Assembly (NCBI GenBank): GCA_903813345.2
Contig: CAIIXF020000006.1
Location: 24,559,936 to 24,623,935, forward strand
DNA length: 64,000 nt
Source of the DNA: Owenia fusiformis
Lineage: Eukaryota; Annelida; Polychaeta; Sabellida; Oweniidae
Reading direction: 5' to 3'
The position numbers were made by a program, and so were the translations under genes. The notes beneath the pieces are model-generated. The model did no database searches. It saw only the letters and a list, made by a program, of their open reading frames with translations, and was not told the origin of the DNA. Shown piece after piece: positions 35,380 through 46,334 of this stretch (within the stretch, counting starts at the first letter, position 1; every line of letters starts with the position of its first letter).

Positions 35380-35482
35380 TATGACCTGAATCGATTGCAA
35401 ACTTTATATTTGCACATCTGATGTGATATACCATTTGTGTCATACTGTGAAATTATTTAATTTGCAATCGATTCAGGTCATA
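35380..35482. repeat. Perfect 22-bp inverted repeat at element centre
   Basis: 35380-35401 (begins TATGACCTGAATCG) and 35461-35482 (ends CGATTCAGGTCATA) are exact reverse complements separated by 59 bp, close to the midpoint of the 34082-36843 element. Confidence 0.85.
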
Positions 35483-35917
35483 GTGTATTTTAGGTATTTT
35501 TGTGAAAATCAATAGAAACCAATGGCCTCTATTGGAATTGATGATATCCACATGTTAAGTCAATGGAGCCCATTCAAAGGCAAGTCAATACACCCTTGCT
35601 GAACTAAATGACCTCAACCTTTTCCACAGTATTATGTGACATTGTATTCTTTATGTTACACCTAAAAATGATTCATTTTGTTCATGGGGATATCATAATG
35701 GAAAGTGCACTAGACCCTTATTGTAATTGTATGATATCGTATTTGTGATTTGAATATACACTGTGATATTTGAGAAAAAGAATGTTTTGTTTTAGTTTCA
35801 TTGCAATTTATAACCCTAATATCCTTCCCAGAATCCTTCCTTGTCTTCCAATTTTCTAATAACCTCAGAAGTTCCTACTTTTAAAAAAAATACAATTTTC
35901 CATGATCATTTTTATGT

Positions 35918-36060
35918 CACCACCACAAGTGGTGACATATTGTTATGGTCTCAGACTTTTTTGTGGACGGTGTTCAGTGGTTGGTGTTTATCATTTGGCA
36001 GTTGGTGTTTGGCAGTTGGTGTCTGTAACAAATGGCAGGTGTTGACATTTTGCATGTGAA
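35918..36060 (+). repeat. ATGTCACCACC-family repeat
   Basis: TATGTCACCACCACAAGTGG, then TGACATATTGTTATGG, internal tandem GGCAGTTGGTGTTT units, ending GGCAGGTGTTGACATTTTGC. It is nested in the 34082-36843 element. Relatives are at 17045, 37433 and 55650. Confidence 0.65.
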
Positions 36061-37164
36061 TGCCTTGTCTTATAATGTAGCCAACTGCAATGGATGTAAA
36101 AGGTATACAGTTAACTAATACATTTCTTGGCATCAATTCAAATCATATGCTAATTTTAAATGAAAATGCTTTTTTTCATGTTTTACCACTCATAAATGCC
36201 ATAATATCTCGATGTCACATTCAGGAAAATATGGCTATCAACAAGTTTTGAATTCTTACAATCCTGGAAGTTGTACAAGTAAGCGTACACATCTGTCAGT
36301 TCAGTTTATGTGTAAAAGTTAATCCCCTAAGCCTTAATACCTGATGCATGAAATATTATGAATGAGTTACATAATATGTACTCGTGCTATTTAGGTAAAT
36401 GTTGTGCTGTTTCACCAGATTTGACTGACATCTTTAAATAACAACAATTTGATTTGATGATCAGACAGCAACAAAACATATTAAGTGGCCAAGACAAAAG
36501 AATGTTATTATGATAGGCATTCTAGGGATGAGGGAATGCATTCAGCTTACATAATTTGAGAAATTATTGGCATACGTAAAACCTATTTAAAACAGCATTT
36601 ATCGTATTCAAAAGCGTTGAGCATCATTGATTCCCAGCCCTCTGAAGATTGAAAAATAAAAATACCTGGGTGTTAATCCATGGATTATCTTTGAAAATGA
36701 GAAATATATTTTTGGATTACATGGTGTAATCTTAAAGTAAACAAAATGTTTTAAAGTGTATTGATGTTTTTTGGATGAAAAACATAAGCGAAATTCATGA
36801 AAAAAATCCCCCGATTCATTCTACAAACAACTCGCCCTCCTTTATTAGATCCGAGGTTGGATGGTGTAGTTTCTGCATAGTTCGTCATTGATTCTATGAG
36901 TGGAAGAGGTATGAGCAACATCAAAAAATATTCAAAATTGAATGAGTATTAGTAAAGTAATTCAGCTTTTGAGGCAGCTGCTATGTACGTTACTATTTGA
37001 CAATCATAAATATAACACTTTTGACTATCATTGACATGGGTCAAAACAGTTTTTTTTGATTTTGTAACATGATTTATTGTTTGTGAGAAAGTTATGGATT
37101 AATCAGTTAGTGAATGGGTGAATGGTATGGCGAAATCTGTTATGTAATCTATAAATCATTGAAA

Positions 37165-37388
37165 TGATTTGCTTCATAGGCGTCAATCTATTTAAAAATG
37201 CGAAACATCGTGACTGGTGAAACATCAATATTTGTCCTGCAATTCAAGCAGTGAACATCTACATGAATTTTTAAACTGATTTGCTTCATAGGCGTCAATC
37301 TATTTAAAAATGCGAAACATCGTGACTGGTCAAACATTAATATTTGTGCTGCGATTCAAGCAGTAATCATCTACATGACCTGTTAAGA
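37165..37388 (+). repeat. 112-bp tandem duplication
   Basis: GATTTGCTTCATAGGCGTCA and the following about 95 bp (including GCGAAACATCGTGACTGGT and TTCAAGCAGT) occur at about 37168 and again 112 bp downstream, with few differences. Confidence 0.85.
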
Positions 37389-37432
37389 CAAATTGATGAC
37401 GTTATATCACAAAATGTATGTCATTGCTGTTT

Positions 37433-37560
37433 TTTATGTCGCCATCAAAAGCGGTGACATATTGTTCCCCATTTGGCTCCATTTTTGAGACGGCTTTTGA
37501 CATCTGGTGTCTGGCCTTTGGCATCTGTAACAAATGGTAGGTTGAGACATTTTGCTTGTT
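37433..37560 (+). repeat. ATGTCACCACC-family repeat, diverged
   Basis: ATGTCGCCATCAAAAGCGGT, then GACATATTGTTCC, ending CAAATGGTAGGTTGAGACAT; same order of blocks as the 35918 copy. Confidence 0.55.
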
Positions 37561-37860
37561 TGAATTATTTACAAAATGTTATAAAAAATATCAAAATAAT
37601 ATATTTCTAAAAGCCTCATTTAAAAAAACAGCAAGAACATTTATTTTGATTTATTTCTTTGAAGAGGATTTAAAGATTGACTTTTTGCATGCTGGTGACG
37701 TTGCGCCATTCTTACACCTTAAACCTAACTGATTTTACCATACTGTATGCTTTTTGAAGAAAGAAATCTTATTTGTTGAATTTTCTAGCAGAAATCGTCT
37801 CCCTTCACTCATTTTGTCAGATTACTGGCAGTGACATTAAAGAGACAATTTTTATAATCT
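37561..37860. other. Non-coding AT-rich
   Basis: Nothing recognised. Confidence 0.35.
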
Positions 37861-37861
37861 A

Positions 37862-38819
37862 GAGTGTCTCAAAAAATTAACCAAAGGTAACAGCAAAGAT
37901 AAATCAATCAATATTTTCAGATATTTTTGCATGGTCATCTAGGAAAAGCATGTACGTTTTCTCTCCAATACTAATTTTTTAGTTCAGTCTTGTCTTTTTG
38001 ATGCTTTAACCCTTTTTATACCATGTGTTTAATTTCACCTCCTTATATTTCGATAAAAAGCATGCATTCTTACTGCTACATTGTTTATCATACAATGTTT
38101 CTGGTGGAATGTTTTGACATGATTTCCTTTCACATGTTGACCCCAAATTGTTCTATGTCTCTTAGCTTAGGACAAACATAAACATGGTTCTTGAGGTCAT
38201 TCCAGAGAAAATGTTTTGGGTGTCAAATCTGTTGAATAGGGAGGCCTTCACACTGTCTTTATATAGAGAGAAGAAACTGCAGTCATGGGGATTTTTATGT
38301 GGCCCTTGCTGTACATGGAGGGGCTCAAACTGTCTGGAACCACAGTGTTCTCATTTGGATACCATTCAGTCTCTGCACCTCTGGCAGAAGGAACTCTATT
38401 ATCAATTATATAACTGCTAAATCATTTGACGATAATTGAGCTGGTTCTCTGTGATTGTTCTGCCATCTTCAACCTTGGAACTTCTTTCTCTGGGGCTATT
38501 TGAAGGAGCATGTTAAGCTAATCCCAAGCCGCAAGACCTAGAACAACATAAAGCCAACACCCAAAAAGAAATTCAAAACGTTCCACCTGAAACATTATCA
38601 AATGTGATGAACAATGTAGCACAAGGATACAGGCTGTCATCGAAATATGAAGTAAAAAGTAAAGGGTTAAATCATCAAAATGCAAGACTGAACTGAAAAC
38701 TTTGTATTGGAGAGGAAACTTACATGCTTTAGCAACATGACCATGCAAAAATATCTGAAAATATTGATTGGTTAAACCGTGGTGTTAATATACTTTTAGG
38801 TACATTTTGAGACACCTTG
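37862..38819 (+). mobile_element. TA-flanked mariner remnant with long inverted ends
   Basis: Ends read GAGTGTCTCAAAAAATTAAC and, inverted, CAAGGTGTCTCAAAATGTAC, with TA at 37860-37861 and 38820-38821. Subterminal arms of about 150 bp are inverted copies (GATATTTTTGCATGGTCAT / TGACCATGCAAAAATATC; TTCAGTCTTG / CAAGACTGAA). The core, plus strand, contains FFLWGYLKEHVK (about 38482-38517), the mariner signature, followed by stops. The 78-codon frame at 38184-38420 is a scrambled piece of the same dead gene or chance. Confidence 0.65.
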
Positions 38820-38821
38820 TA

Positions 38822-39407
38822 TTATTTATCATACCCAGCTATTATAGTTCATAAATAGCATTGCATTTTTATATTAAGTGTTGATGAAGCGAGGACTTAA
38901 ACCCAAGAGATCCTACATCCATGTCACATTTATTTCCATGTGACTAACAACACCCTAATAGTGTAACTTTGAACAAATTAACGTTTAATCACCATGTTAT
39001 CATGTGACATTGATATCCGCGGTAACATCACCTCTATGGCATTCATTCATGTTATAGCCATCTAAATGTACGTAGATGTAAAATCGATATTCATGTAGCA
39101 TTACCCATGTCAAGGACCCATATGGCAGTGGTTGCATTTTTCTTTTGTTAATCTATTTCAGTGGTGACTTTCATGACAGGGATGCTTTTTATTCTTAACG
39201 TTTCCATCATCTTTGTCACATCTCCATGTTCACCTCACTAGTGTGATTTGACTCCCAAATTACATCTGTGTGACATTAATCTCCTTGTTAACATCATCTA
39301 GAGCTGTGACATTTATTCAGCTCCTCTCAGCACATCTTATTGTGATGACTTTTGCCCCAGCGTCCAGGCCTACATGTACATCTGAGACTTTTTGATAAAA
39401 TCTGTTA
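38822..39407. repeat. Very degenerate minisatellite-like region
   Basis: Short motifs such as GTGACATTGATATCC, GTGACATTAATCTCC, GTGACATTTATTC, AACATCACCTCTA and AACATCATCTAGA recur at irregular 50-70-bp intervals. No genes. Confidence 0.35.
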
Positions 39408-39409
39408 TA

Positions 39410-40388
39410 CAGGGCGTTTCAAAAAAACGCAACAGGTATTTATCTCGTAAAATCACAAAACTAGTGATGACTACATCAATTTCATTCAATGTACCATAAA
39501 GCCACGTCCCTCCTCTTCATTCACATGTGGTAATGGTTGGGTGAGAAATCCTTCCATTTGCACAGTGGATCAAAATCGGCTCTGGGCCAAGTTTTAGATT
39601 GCAAAAATTAGTCCAAGGGCTAAGTGCCTATGGAAGTTCCCCTGACTTGAAATGCTGTGACTTTTTCTTTTGGAGCTATCTCAGGAGCATCTGTGCTCAC
39701 AATTCCTTCACCAGATATTGCGAAACCTCGAGAAAGAATTGCTCATGGGCTGCTTTTCTCTGCTTTAACCCACAGATGACTCCAGGCTGAACCATGCATG
39801 ACGTGGACAAATGAGCGCATCTTTATGTGCAAGGAAGTTGTGGCAATTTGGAGGTATAGGATGTATTCTTGCAAGAGTATGAGTATGAACACTTTACTGT
39901 CTATGCCACACCTGTGACCTGTGACACCTTCTTGCAATCGCCCCTATGCCCCTTGTACTGACTTTTGCAATGTTTGAAACTTGAGTCCGAACTTAATTTT
40001 GCCCTACTTTGCAAAATTAATGATTATTCGGCCAGCCATGGCTCCCTGTGAAAGAATGATATTCCATTGCAAAGAGGAGTAATTTGACTTTTCGGTACAT
40101 TGAATGAAAAGGATACAGTCAGCATTGGTTTTTTGTTTTCTTCCAATTTTGCATCGGGTTCCGTACACTGACTTTTGCGATGTTTATAACTTGGCCCCAA
40201 GCTAATTTTGGGCCACTTTGCAAATGGAATGATTACTCGCCCAACCATGACCAAATATCAATGAATGATATATCATTGTAAAGAGGAGACACATGGCTTC
40301 ATGGTGCATTGAATGAAATCAATGCTGTTATCACTGGTTTTGTGATTTTCGGAGATAACAATCTGTTGCGTTTTTTTGATACGCACTG
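39410..40388 (+). pseudogene. Dead mariner-like element with recognisable ends
   Basis: Inverted ends CAGGGCGTTTCAAAAAAACG and CAGTGCGTATCAAAAAAACG (right end reverse-complemented), both continuing CAACAG, flanked by TA (39408-39409, 40389-40390). A plus-strand fragment (about 39620-39700) reads SPDLKCCDFFFWSYLRS, the mariner catalytic motif (family form SPDL..CDFFLWGYLK). The rest of the transposase is deleted or out of frame. Two related blocks in the right half (about 39955-40060 and 40135-40290; GACTTTTGCRATGTTT) suggest an internal duplication. Confidence 0.75.
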
Positions 40389-40390
40389 TA

Positions 40391-41060
40391 TTGATAAGAT
40401 CTTCATTAGATTAGATCATTCCATAATAAAGCTTGTAAACTATAAAAAGTGTAAATCAAAATAGTTTAGATTCAATCTCTGTCAATCATACTACGTGATT
40501 AACTCCTTTATTTTGCACTTAAAACTCATAACAGGATCTTAAGAGGTTCTGGACAAATCATTTGATTCTGGACTTGACATATTTTTTTTCCAACGAAATC
40601 ACATCCAAGGGTTGAATTTTTATTGGATATTTAGAGAGCAAGTCCTGTATTGATTTCAATAAAAAGGTTAAAATAGAACGCTATTTGAGAGTTAATCTTA
40701 TACTTTCATTACATTGATAAATTAAGGCAAATTCTGAAAAATTTTAAAGTGCATTTTTTATGAAATATTATCCAAGTATTTAGATGAAACGGTCTTATTT
40801 AAATACAAATCATAACATGATGATATTTTTTCATAAAATATTTCTTCAAGAAATTCAATTGAAGGCTCAAGATAAAACGAGCTAATTTAGGTGAAAACCC
40901 TTACATGATGATGTGTTTTCATGACTTCTTTCATAAAATTCCATCAAGGGGTGAAAATAAAATGATCGAATTTAAGTGATTTAAGGATCACGAGGATAGG
41001 TTTTCTTGGATATTTTCTATGAAATCCCATCCAGTGGTCAAGGTAAAATTTTTATTTGGT
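40391..41060. repeat. AT-rich imperfect tandem repeat, about 100-bp unit
   Basis: Recurring TTTCATAAAATTCCATCAAG, GGTGAAAATAAAATG and GAATTTAAGTGA blocks with drift between copies. Similar text in reverse orientation is at about 51620-51730. Confidence 0.45.
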
Positions 41061-41228
41061 ATATTTGGTCACGTGTTCGAACCCATAGAACCATATAGGA
41101 ACGTCATTTTGAATGTTACGTGATAAATCCATATAAGGCTTTTAGAACAATGTGGGGAAAGATGAGGGGAAACCCCTGACACCTGTTCACGATTTTATCC
41201 GAACGTTCATCGGATCATTTCGGTTTTT

Positions 41229-41640
41229 ATGCACTTCATTATTTTACCGAAGTTTGCCGATTCGATTCGTCGTATTTCGGAATATTGGGGACAATTTTAT
41301 ACTCCATTGGGAGTATTTTTAATCTACTTCTTATTACGAAGATTCCCGAACCTTGTTCGGATTAATCCGGATTTTCTGACCTACTTCATCTACCGAGATT
41401 TAACGAGTTTACATTCGGCTCATTTCGGAATCCTGGTGACAATTTTATACTCCATTGGAGTATTTTTGATCTACTTCTTATGACGAAGATTCCCGAATCA
41501 GTTCGGATTAATCCGGATTTTCTGACCTACTTTATCTACCGAGATTTAACGAGTTAACATTCGTCTCATTTCGGAATCCTGGTGACAATTTTATACTCCA
41601 TTGGAGTATTTTTGATCTACTTTTTCTGGATTTTGCCCTA
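41229..41640. repeat. Tandem repeat, about 147-bp unit, 2.7 copies
   Basis: ACAATTTTATACTCCATTGG occurs at about 41291, 41439 and 41585. Between them CGAAGATTCCCGAA, TCGGATTAATCCGGATTTTC and TACCGAGATTTAACGAG repeat in order. A frame stays open across part of it because 147 is a multiple of three; I do not regard it as a gene. Confidence 0.8.
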
Positions 41641-41689
41641 CTTATTATAAGTTGACAGCAAGCAAATCAAAAAGTTCGCCATGAACGGG

Positions 41690-41925
41690 TTTCGATCGAC
41701 TAACCTAGAGAGTGGAAGCTAAACACGCTAGCCATGAGGCTAACGTTCACCTGTGTGAGATGATAAAAGTATCATATATTTATACCGAGCGTCAATTTAG
41801 AATAGGTGAACGCCTATGGTGTTAGTGAATAACCAAATCCCAGGCGAGTGGTTCGTATCCCACCGTGATATGTTATTTTTGCTTTATTAATACGACAGAA
41901 AGGAGCAAGGTGTAGGTTTGAAAAC
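41690..41925 (+). mobile_element. tRNA-like SINE copy
   Basis: Contains an A-box-like TGGTGTTAGTGA and, about 35 bp on, a B-box-like GGTTCGTATCC in a short T-arm-like hairpin (GTGG-TTCGTAT-CCAC), then a T-rich tail. A second copy in reverse orientation is at about 51830-52070. No functional tRNA can be folded. Confidence 0.45.
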
Positions 41926-43794
41926 AAGATACTGGATGAGCATAATGTAAAAGTGGTTTTGAAAAGTAGCAAATTTCTCTTTATGTAGGTTTTTTGTGGT
42001 TTATTATTCTACATTGATTCTGAAACTATTGGTGTCTAGTTTTTCAGCGTTTTGGAAATATGCAGATTTATACCCCCCTGGTGTTATTTTAAGGGGGGTC
42101 CTAGGAAAGCCATGTATAATTCCTAGAGTATCCAACCAATCATCTTGAAATTTACAGGTAATCATCTTCTTATCATGTCCTATCATTGTGAGCAGTTTCA
42201 TCAATATTGGTTGGCTGGTTGCTATGGTAACAGAAATCACTTGTTAAAAAAGTACACATTTTCGTAAAAATTTAAGACCTACCCTGAGACAAAGCACATA
42301 ATATTTTCCTGGAATTGGGAGGAATTAGCATGAAAACATATTAGAAAACTTATTTAGAGTATGGTTGATAATACTAAATCAATTGATGTTTTATTTTAGC
42401 CATACAATTAATTATATTTGCCGATGATAATATGGCTATGCAAAAAATGTGTAAAAGGGGGCGTGGCACTTTTCCCAAGAAAACTTTATTTGTACCCAAG
42501 TTTGTGAATAAATATATGACTATTCATTCTGATATTAACAGATATTAGTATAGTTATGATGTTTAACCATCATGGGAAGTTTCGCTATTGTTGGTCTGCT
42601 GGTTGTTATGGTAACAGAAATCATTTGTTAAAACAGTTGACCATTAAAGGGGTATGGGGTATATTATCTAATTAAGGATATAAACTTTGTCTTCAAATAT
42701 ACATTCATGGCTTTGTGAGGTCATCAATGTGATTTTATTTATGTGTGCTTAATTTGCATCTTGGAATGAAGTTTTGAGGAAAACGCATTTTAACAAAATC
42801 AAATAAATTATTGTTTATATTAAATAAAATCAGTAATCTCATTCTGGATGATACTAATTTATCACTCACTCACATGCTTACCTATATATTTGTTTCTTTT
42901 CAAATCAACCTGACATCTTTATGAAATATACATGTTTGAGTGATTCCCGTCATGCTTAATATCCAGATAGAAAATAATGTTATTCATAAAAATAGTTAAT
43001 GATTCCTATTTGATATAACAATAATACCAAATTTAGAGCATTAATTAAATGTTGCAATTAGAATTTAGACTTCATTAATGTGATGGCAAATTAAATCTGC
43101 ATTCCTAGGAATAAGTTGTATATGCAATGATTAATCAGTTGTTGATATGAGCTTTTGTTGTCAATGTTATGCTTCAATTACCACAGTTCATGCCTTTTTG
43201 ATTAGCTGTGCAGACCTGATGAAATAGATATACGTTGTGCGGTTAAGCTGTGCTACATCTAGATAGAGGTGAGTGATTGTGGACAGGTGAGTGATTTAAG
43301 TCAGGTGAGTGATTTTGGACAGTGGTTCCAAACAGTGCGGTGCGGTTGCCTAACTGATTACTGGGCAGTTGCGAGTGATTTTGGACAGTGGTTCCAGACA
43401 GTGTGGTGTGGTTGCGTAACTGTGTAGATGCAGAGGCATTCTTTATTTTCTTTATTTTATAATTTTAGGGTGAAGTCAAGGTAGGTGATCTAATACACAT
43501 TGTTTATGTGTGCTGCATACAGATAAAGTTTAGTGACTCTGTGTTAATAGATTGAGTGATTTTGGACAGTGGTTCCAGATAGTGTGCTGCGGTTGCAGTT
43601 GTGCTATATACACAGTTATTCCTTATTTTTTACTTTTACGTTTCAGTTAAGGTAGGTGATTTAATACACCATCGTTTAGTTTCCATTATTGCATCGTGGA
43701 GTGTTGCCCTTCCAATATATATACTTTTTTCCATATATCATGCAACTGAGTAGAACCCTGTAAATCAATGTATTAGTGTTGTTACGTATATATC

Positions 43795-44280
43795 ATGTCC
43801 GAGAGAAGTTTGAGGAAAAGATCCTCTGCTCTAGCAATTGGTGAAGAATGTCATAGTGAGAAATTACGCCAAAGCAACCTTTTTGAACAAAACAAGTGCC
43901 TCTTTTGTGAAAAAGATCTGAAATATCTCAAAGGAAACACAAAAGAATCATTAACAAAATGCCAAACAGACAACGCTTCAACATCAATAATAAATGCAGT
44001 GAAAGCCCAAGAAGACTGGACTTTACATGCAAAAATAGGAGGACGCTGTTTGATATCAGCAGAAGCTTGGTACCATAATACCTGTAGAAGAAATTACTTG
44101 TGCAAGAAAGTACGAATGATAAATGAAGAGGAAAAGGTTTCAATAACATCATTTGACTTCATATGTAAGCATATAGATGAACATGTCCTTCAAACCGATG
44201 GAGTTGAAACACTTGAACATGTTCATGAGCTGTATCAGGCACATATGAAGGAAAACTATCTGAGTGACTATAACCCCTAA
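43795..44280 (+). CDS. Zinc-binding-type ORF of foldback element, frameshifted
   Basis: 161 codons from ATG at 43795. The sequence has a paired-cysteine knuckle CLFC (35-38), then ESLTKCQTD (51-59), IGGRCLISAEAWYHNTC (81-97) and RRNYLC. This C-x2-C ... W-Y-H-x2-C-x2-NY layout is seen at the N-terminus of long uncharacterised, transposon-associated proteins in many invertebrate genomes and probably binds zinc. The stop at 44278 looks artificial: in the next frame the text continues KYKQLFLKNKLSVRYKDDL for about 40 codons, as expected for a one-base change in the CCCC run at about 44275. The element's original protein was therefore longer. Whether this fragment is expressed is unknown. Confidence 0.6.
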   Translation: MSERSLRKRSSALAIGEECHSEKLRQSNLFEQNKCLFCEKDLKYLKGNTKESLTKCQTDNASTSIINAVKAQEDWTLHAKIGGRCLISAEAWYHNTCRRNYLCKKVRMINEEEKVSITSFDFICKHIDEHVLQTDGVETLEHVHELYQAHMKENYLSDYNP

Positions 44281-44456
44281 ATATAAACAGCTCTTCCTGA
44301 AGAACAAACTTTCTGTTCGCTATAAAGATGACCTTTGTTGCAATCTACTCTTAATTGCCTTTCATTTGAATATAATAAAGCTATACTTCATAAAGATCTA
44401 AAAATTAGCGAACCAAATATGAAGAAAATCCATCAACTAATATTTGAGTTATCTTC

Positions 44457-44520
44457 CGGACGGACGGACGGACGGACTGACTGACTGACAGACGGACGGA
44501 CGGACGGACGGACGGACGGA
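44457..44520. repeat. (GGAC)n microsatellite with GACT variants
   Basis: About 15 tetranucleotide units (GGAC, with a central ACTG block). It is followed by an imperfect hairpin, TATCCC ... GGGATA. Confidence 0.9.
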
Positions 44521-45547
44521 GGGCTTAACTATATCCCTACCGAACTTCGTTCGTTGGGATAATAATGTAGATATCAAGAAAAACTGACATTATTTTTTCA
44601 CTTTGAACACAAATAAAGAATTCTTAGGAAATTGTGCCATGGCCCCTTTCTAATTTTTTTGCAAAGCCAGTTTACCATCAGCAAGTAGAATTATTTGTAT
44701 GGCTAAGATAAAGCATCAAATGATTTAGTTTTATGAAACATACTCTAAATAAATTTTCTAAAATGTTCTCATCCTGACTGTCATAAAAATATTATGTGTT
44801 TTGTGTCAAGGTATGTCTTAGATTTTTAAGAAAATACAATCTTTTTTAACAAATGATTTCTGTTACCATAACAACCAGCAGACCAACAATAGTGAAACTT
44901 CCCATGATGGTTAAACATCATAACTATACTAATATCTGTTAATATCAGAATGAATAGTCATATATTTATTCACAAACTTGGGTACAAATAAAGTTTTCTT
45001 GGGAAAAGTGCCACGCCCCCTTTTACACATTTTTTGCATAGCCATATTATCATCGGCAAATATAATTAATTGTATGGCTAAAATAAAACATCAATTGATT
45101 TAGTATTATCAACCATACTCTAAATAAGTTTTCTAATATGTTTTCATGCTAATTCCTCCCAATTCCAGGAAAATATTATGTGCTTTGTCTCAGGGTAGGT
45201 CTTAAATATTTACGAAAATGTGTACTTTTTTAACAAGTGATTTCTGTTACCATAGCAACCAGTTAACCAATATTGATGAAACTGCTCACAATGATAGGAC
45301 ATGATAAGAAGATGGTTACCTGTAAATTTCAAGATGATTGGTTGGATACTCTAGGAATTATACATGGCTTTCCTAGGACCCCTCTTAAAATAACACAAGG
45401 GGGGTATAAATCTGCATATTTCCAAAACGCTGATAAACTAGACACCAATAGTTTCAGAATCAATGTAGAATAATAAACCACAAAAAACCTACATAAAGAG
45501 AAATTTGCTACTTTTCAAAACCACTTTTACATTATGCTCATCCAGTA

Positions 45548-46140
45548 AGACGTACGTTTATTTCAATACAGTTTTAGAAACATTAACCTCTGATAATTGA
45601 AGGATTTCCACTTCTGAAGCGCGACTAGATCTAAGAAGTTCATTAATCAAGACAGTGTAAACCTTTTAGATATATGTTAGACAATGTACACGCCCCGTGT
45701 GGAATCAACTAAATGTTACATTTTGGATTTCATTGAGATCCTGTCATAGTCCTAAAATTTATTTTTCTGGAACATCATTTTTTCAACACTGATACAAATT
45801 TCCCTGACATTTCCATGACATGTCTACAGTTTCAAAATTCCCGGACTCTTTGGCCCTTTTTGACCTTATTTTAAAATTCTCTGACATTTCAGGCACTTGG
45901 AAAATTAAATCAAAACCCTGACATTTCCAGGTGTGTACGAACGCTGGAATTATTCTTAAAATATCCTTCAAACAAAAGGGGAAAATGCTATGCACAAATA
46001 CTCTAATTTAGTTTGTATTGTAATGCGTTGTATTACATTGCATTGCATTGTATTGTGTATTTATTTGAGTGTCCGTTGACGGTAAAGAAGGCATTTAAAA
46101 GTTATTTGTGAAACTTAATAAACTTAATAAACAATACTTT
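45548..46140. other. Non-coding
   Basis: Short TTGTATTACATTGCATTGCA-type simple sequence at about 46020-46060. No gene recognised. Confidence 0.35.
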
Positions 46141-46154
46141 AACAGTATTCTGTT

Positions 46155-46334
46155 ATGGCAAAGTATATTTCATTTTTTCTCTTGTTCTCTACATTCTGCG
46201 TTGAGGACACTGAAGCATATGTCTGTATTTTGTTGGTGGGGAACAGCGTATCCTATCGTTCACGGAGCAAATTCAACTCTCGTTCACGAGTACCTTGTTT
46301 TTGGGCTCTTGTCCCAAAGATAACGATTGTATAA
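46155..46334 (+). CDS. Possible small secreted peptide (59 residues)
   Basis: ATG at 46155, about a dozen bases after a plausible 3' splice site (ACTTTAACAG), to TAA at 46332-46334. Residues 1-21 look like a signal peptide (MAKYISFFLLFSTFC, then VEDTEA with a small residue at the cleavage point). The remainder is basic and carries two cysteines (C24, C48) and a SYRSRSKFNSRSR stretch, but no GKR amidation site or clear dibasic site. An overlapping, slightly longer frame (46108-46323) lacks a signal peptide. In AT-rich DNA short hydrophobic frames arise by chance, so this is a candidate only. Confidence 0.3.
   Translation: MAKYISFFLLFSTFCVEDTEAYVCILLVGNSVSYRSRSKFNSRSRVPCFWALVPKITIV

Larger units (their letters stand above)
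34082..36843. mobile_element. 2.76-kb element with ~325-bp terminal inverted repeats
   Basis: The first and last about 325 bp are inverted copies with only a handful of mismatches, starting AAAGGAGGGCGAGTTGTTTG and including ATCCATGGATTAACACCC. The interior (about 34408-36518) has no open frame above about 75 codons and no transposase motif, so it is non-autonomous. Homology to the other satellite-element copy stops at TATAGCAAC on the left and resumes at TTAGATCC on the right, which confirms insertion; the exact target duplication is unresolved. Near-identity of the arms implies recent origin or conversion. The superfamily is unknown. Confidence 0.75.
33331..37050 (+). repeat. GTTAGAGACC-headed satellite element, plus-oriented copy
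   Basis: Begins GTTAGAGACCCATGCCTCTC and continues as units of about 365-370 bp. Each unit carries CTTGGAATCTTAAATCATTT- or GTAGCTTTGTCATTATTT-type text, TGATATTGGTATC, a TATGCAAATTAGCT palindrome, ATCTATTTTTGGTTCAGAA and TATAGCAA. It is split by the 34082-36843 insertion, after which the unit resumes (TGAGTGGAAGAGGTATGAGC, TTCAGCTTTTGAGGCAGCTG). An inverted copy is at 52930-54720. Non-coding. Confidence 0.7.
41932..45545. mobile_element. 3.6-kb foldback element with ~700-bp arms, TA-flanked
   Basis: Starts CTGGATGAGCATAATGTAAA and ends with its exact inverse; TA is duplicated on both sides (41930-41931, 45546-45547). The arms (41932 to about 42635 and about 44838-45545) are inverted copies with few differences. 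Each arm is itself built from about 390-bp subrepeats marked by GATTTCTGTTACCATA; an older third subrepeat is at about 44575-44840 on the right. The core holds the ORF at 43795-44280, a block of repeated GTGATTTTGGACAGTGGTTC units upstream of it (about 43262-43620) and a GGAC microsatellite. Confidence 0.75.

Noticed and set aside
41229-41483. 84-codon open frame with repeated hydrophobic text
   Set aside because: A by-product of a ~147-bp tandem repeat whose period is a multiple of three; no homologous family or splice context.
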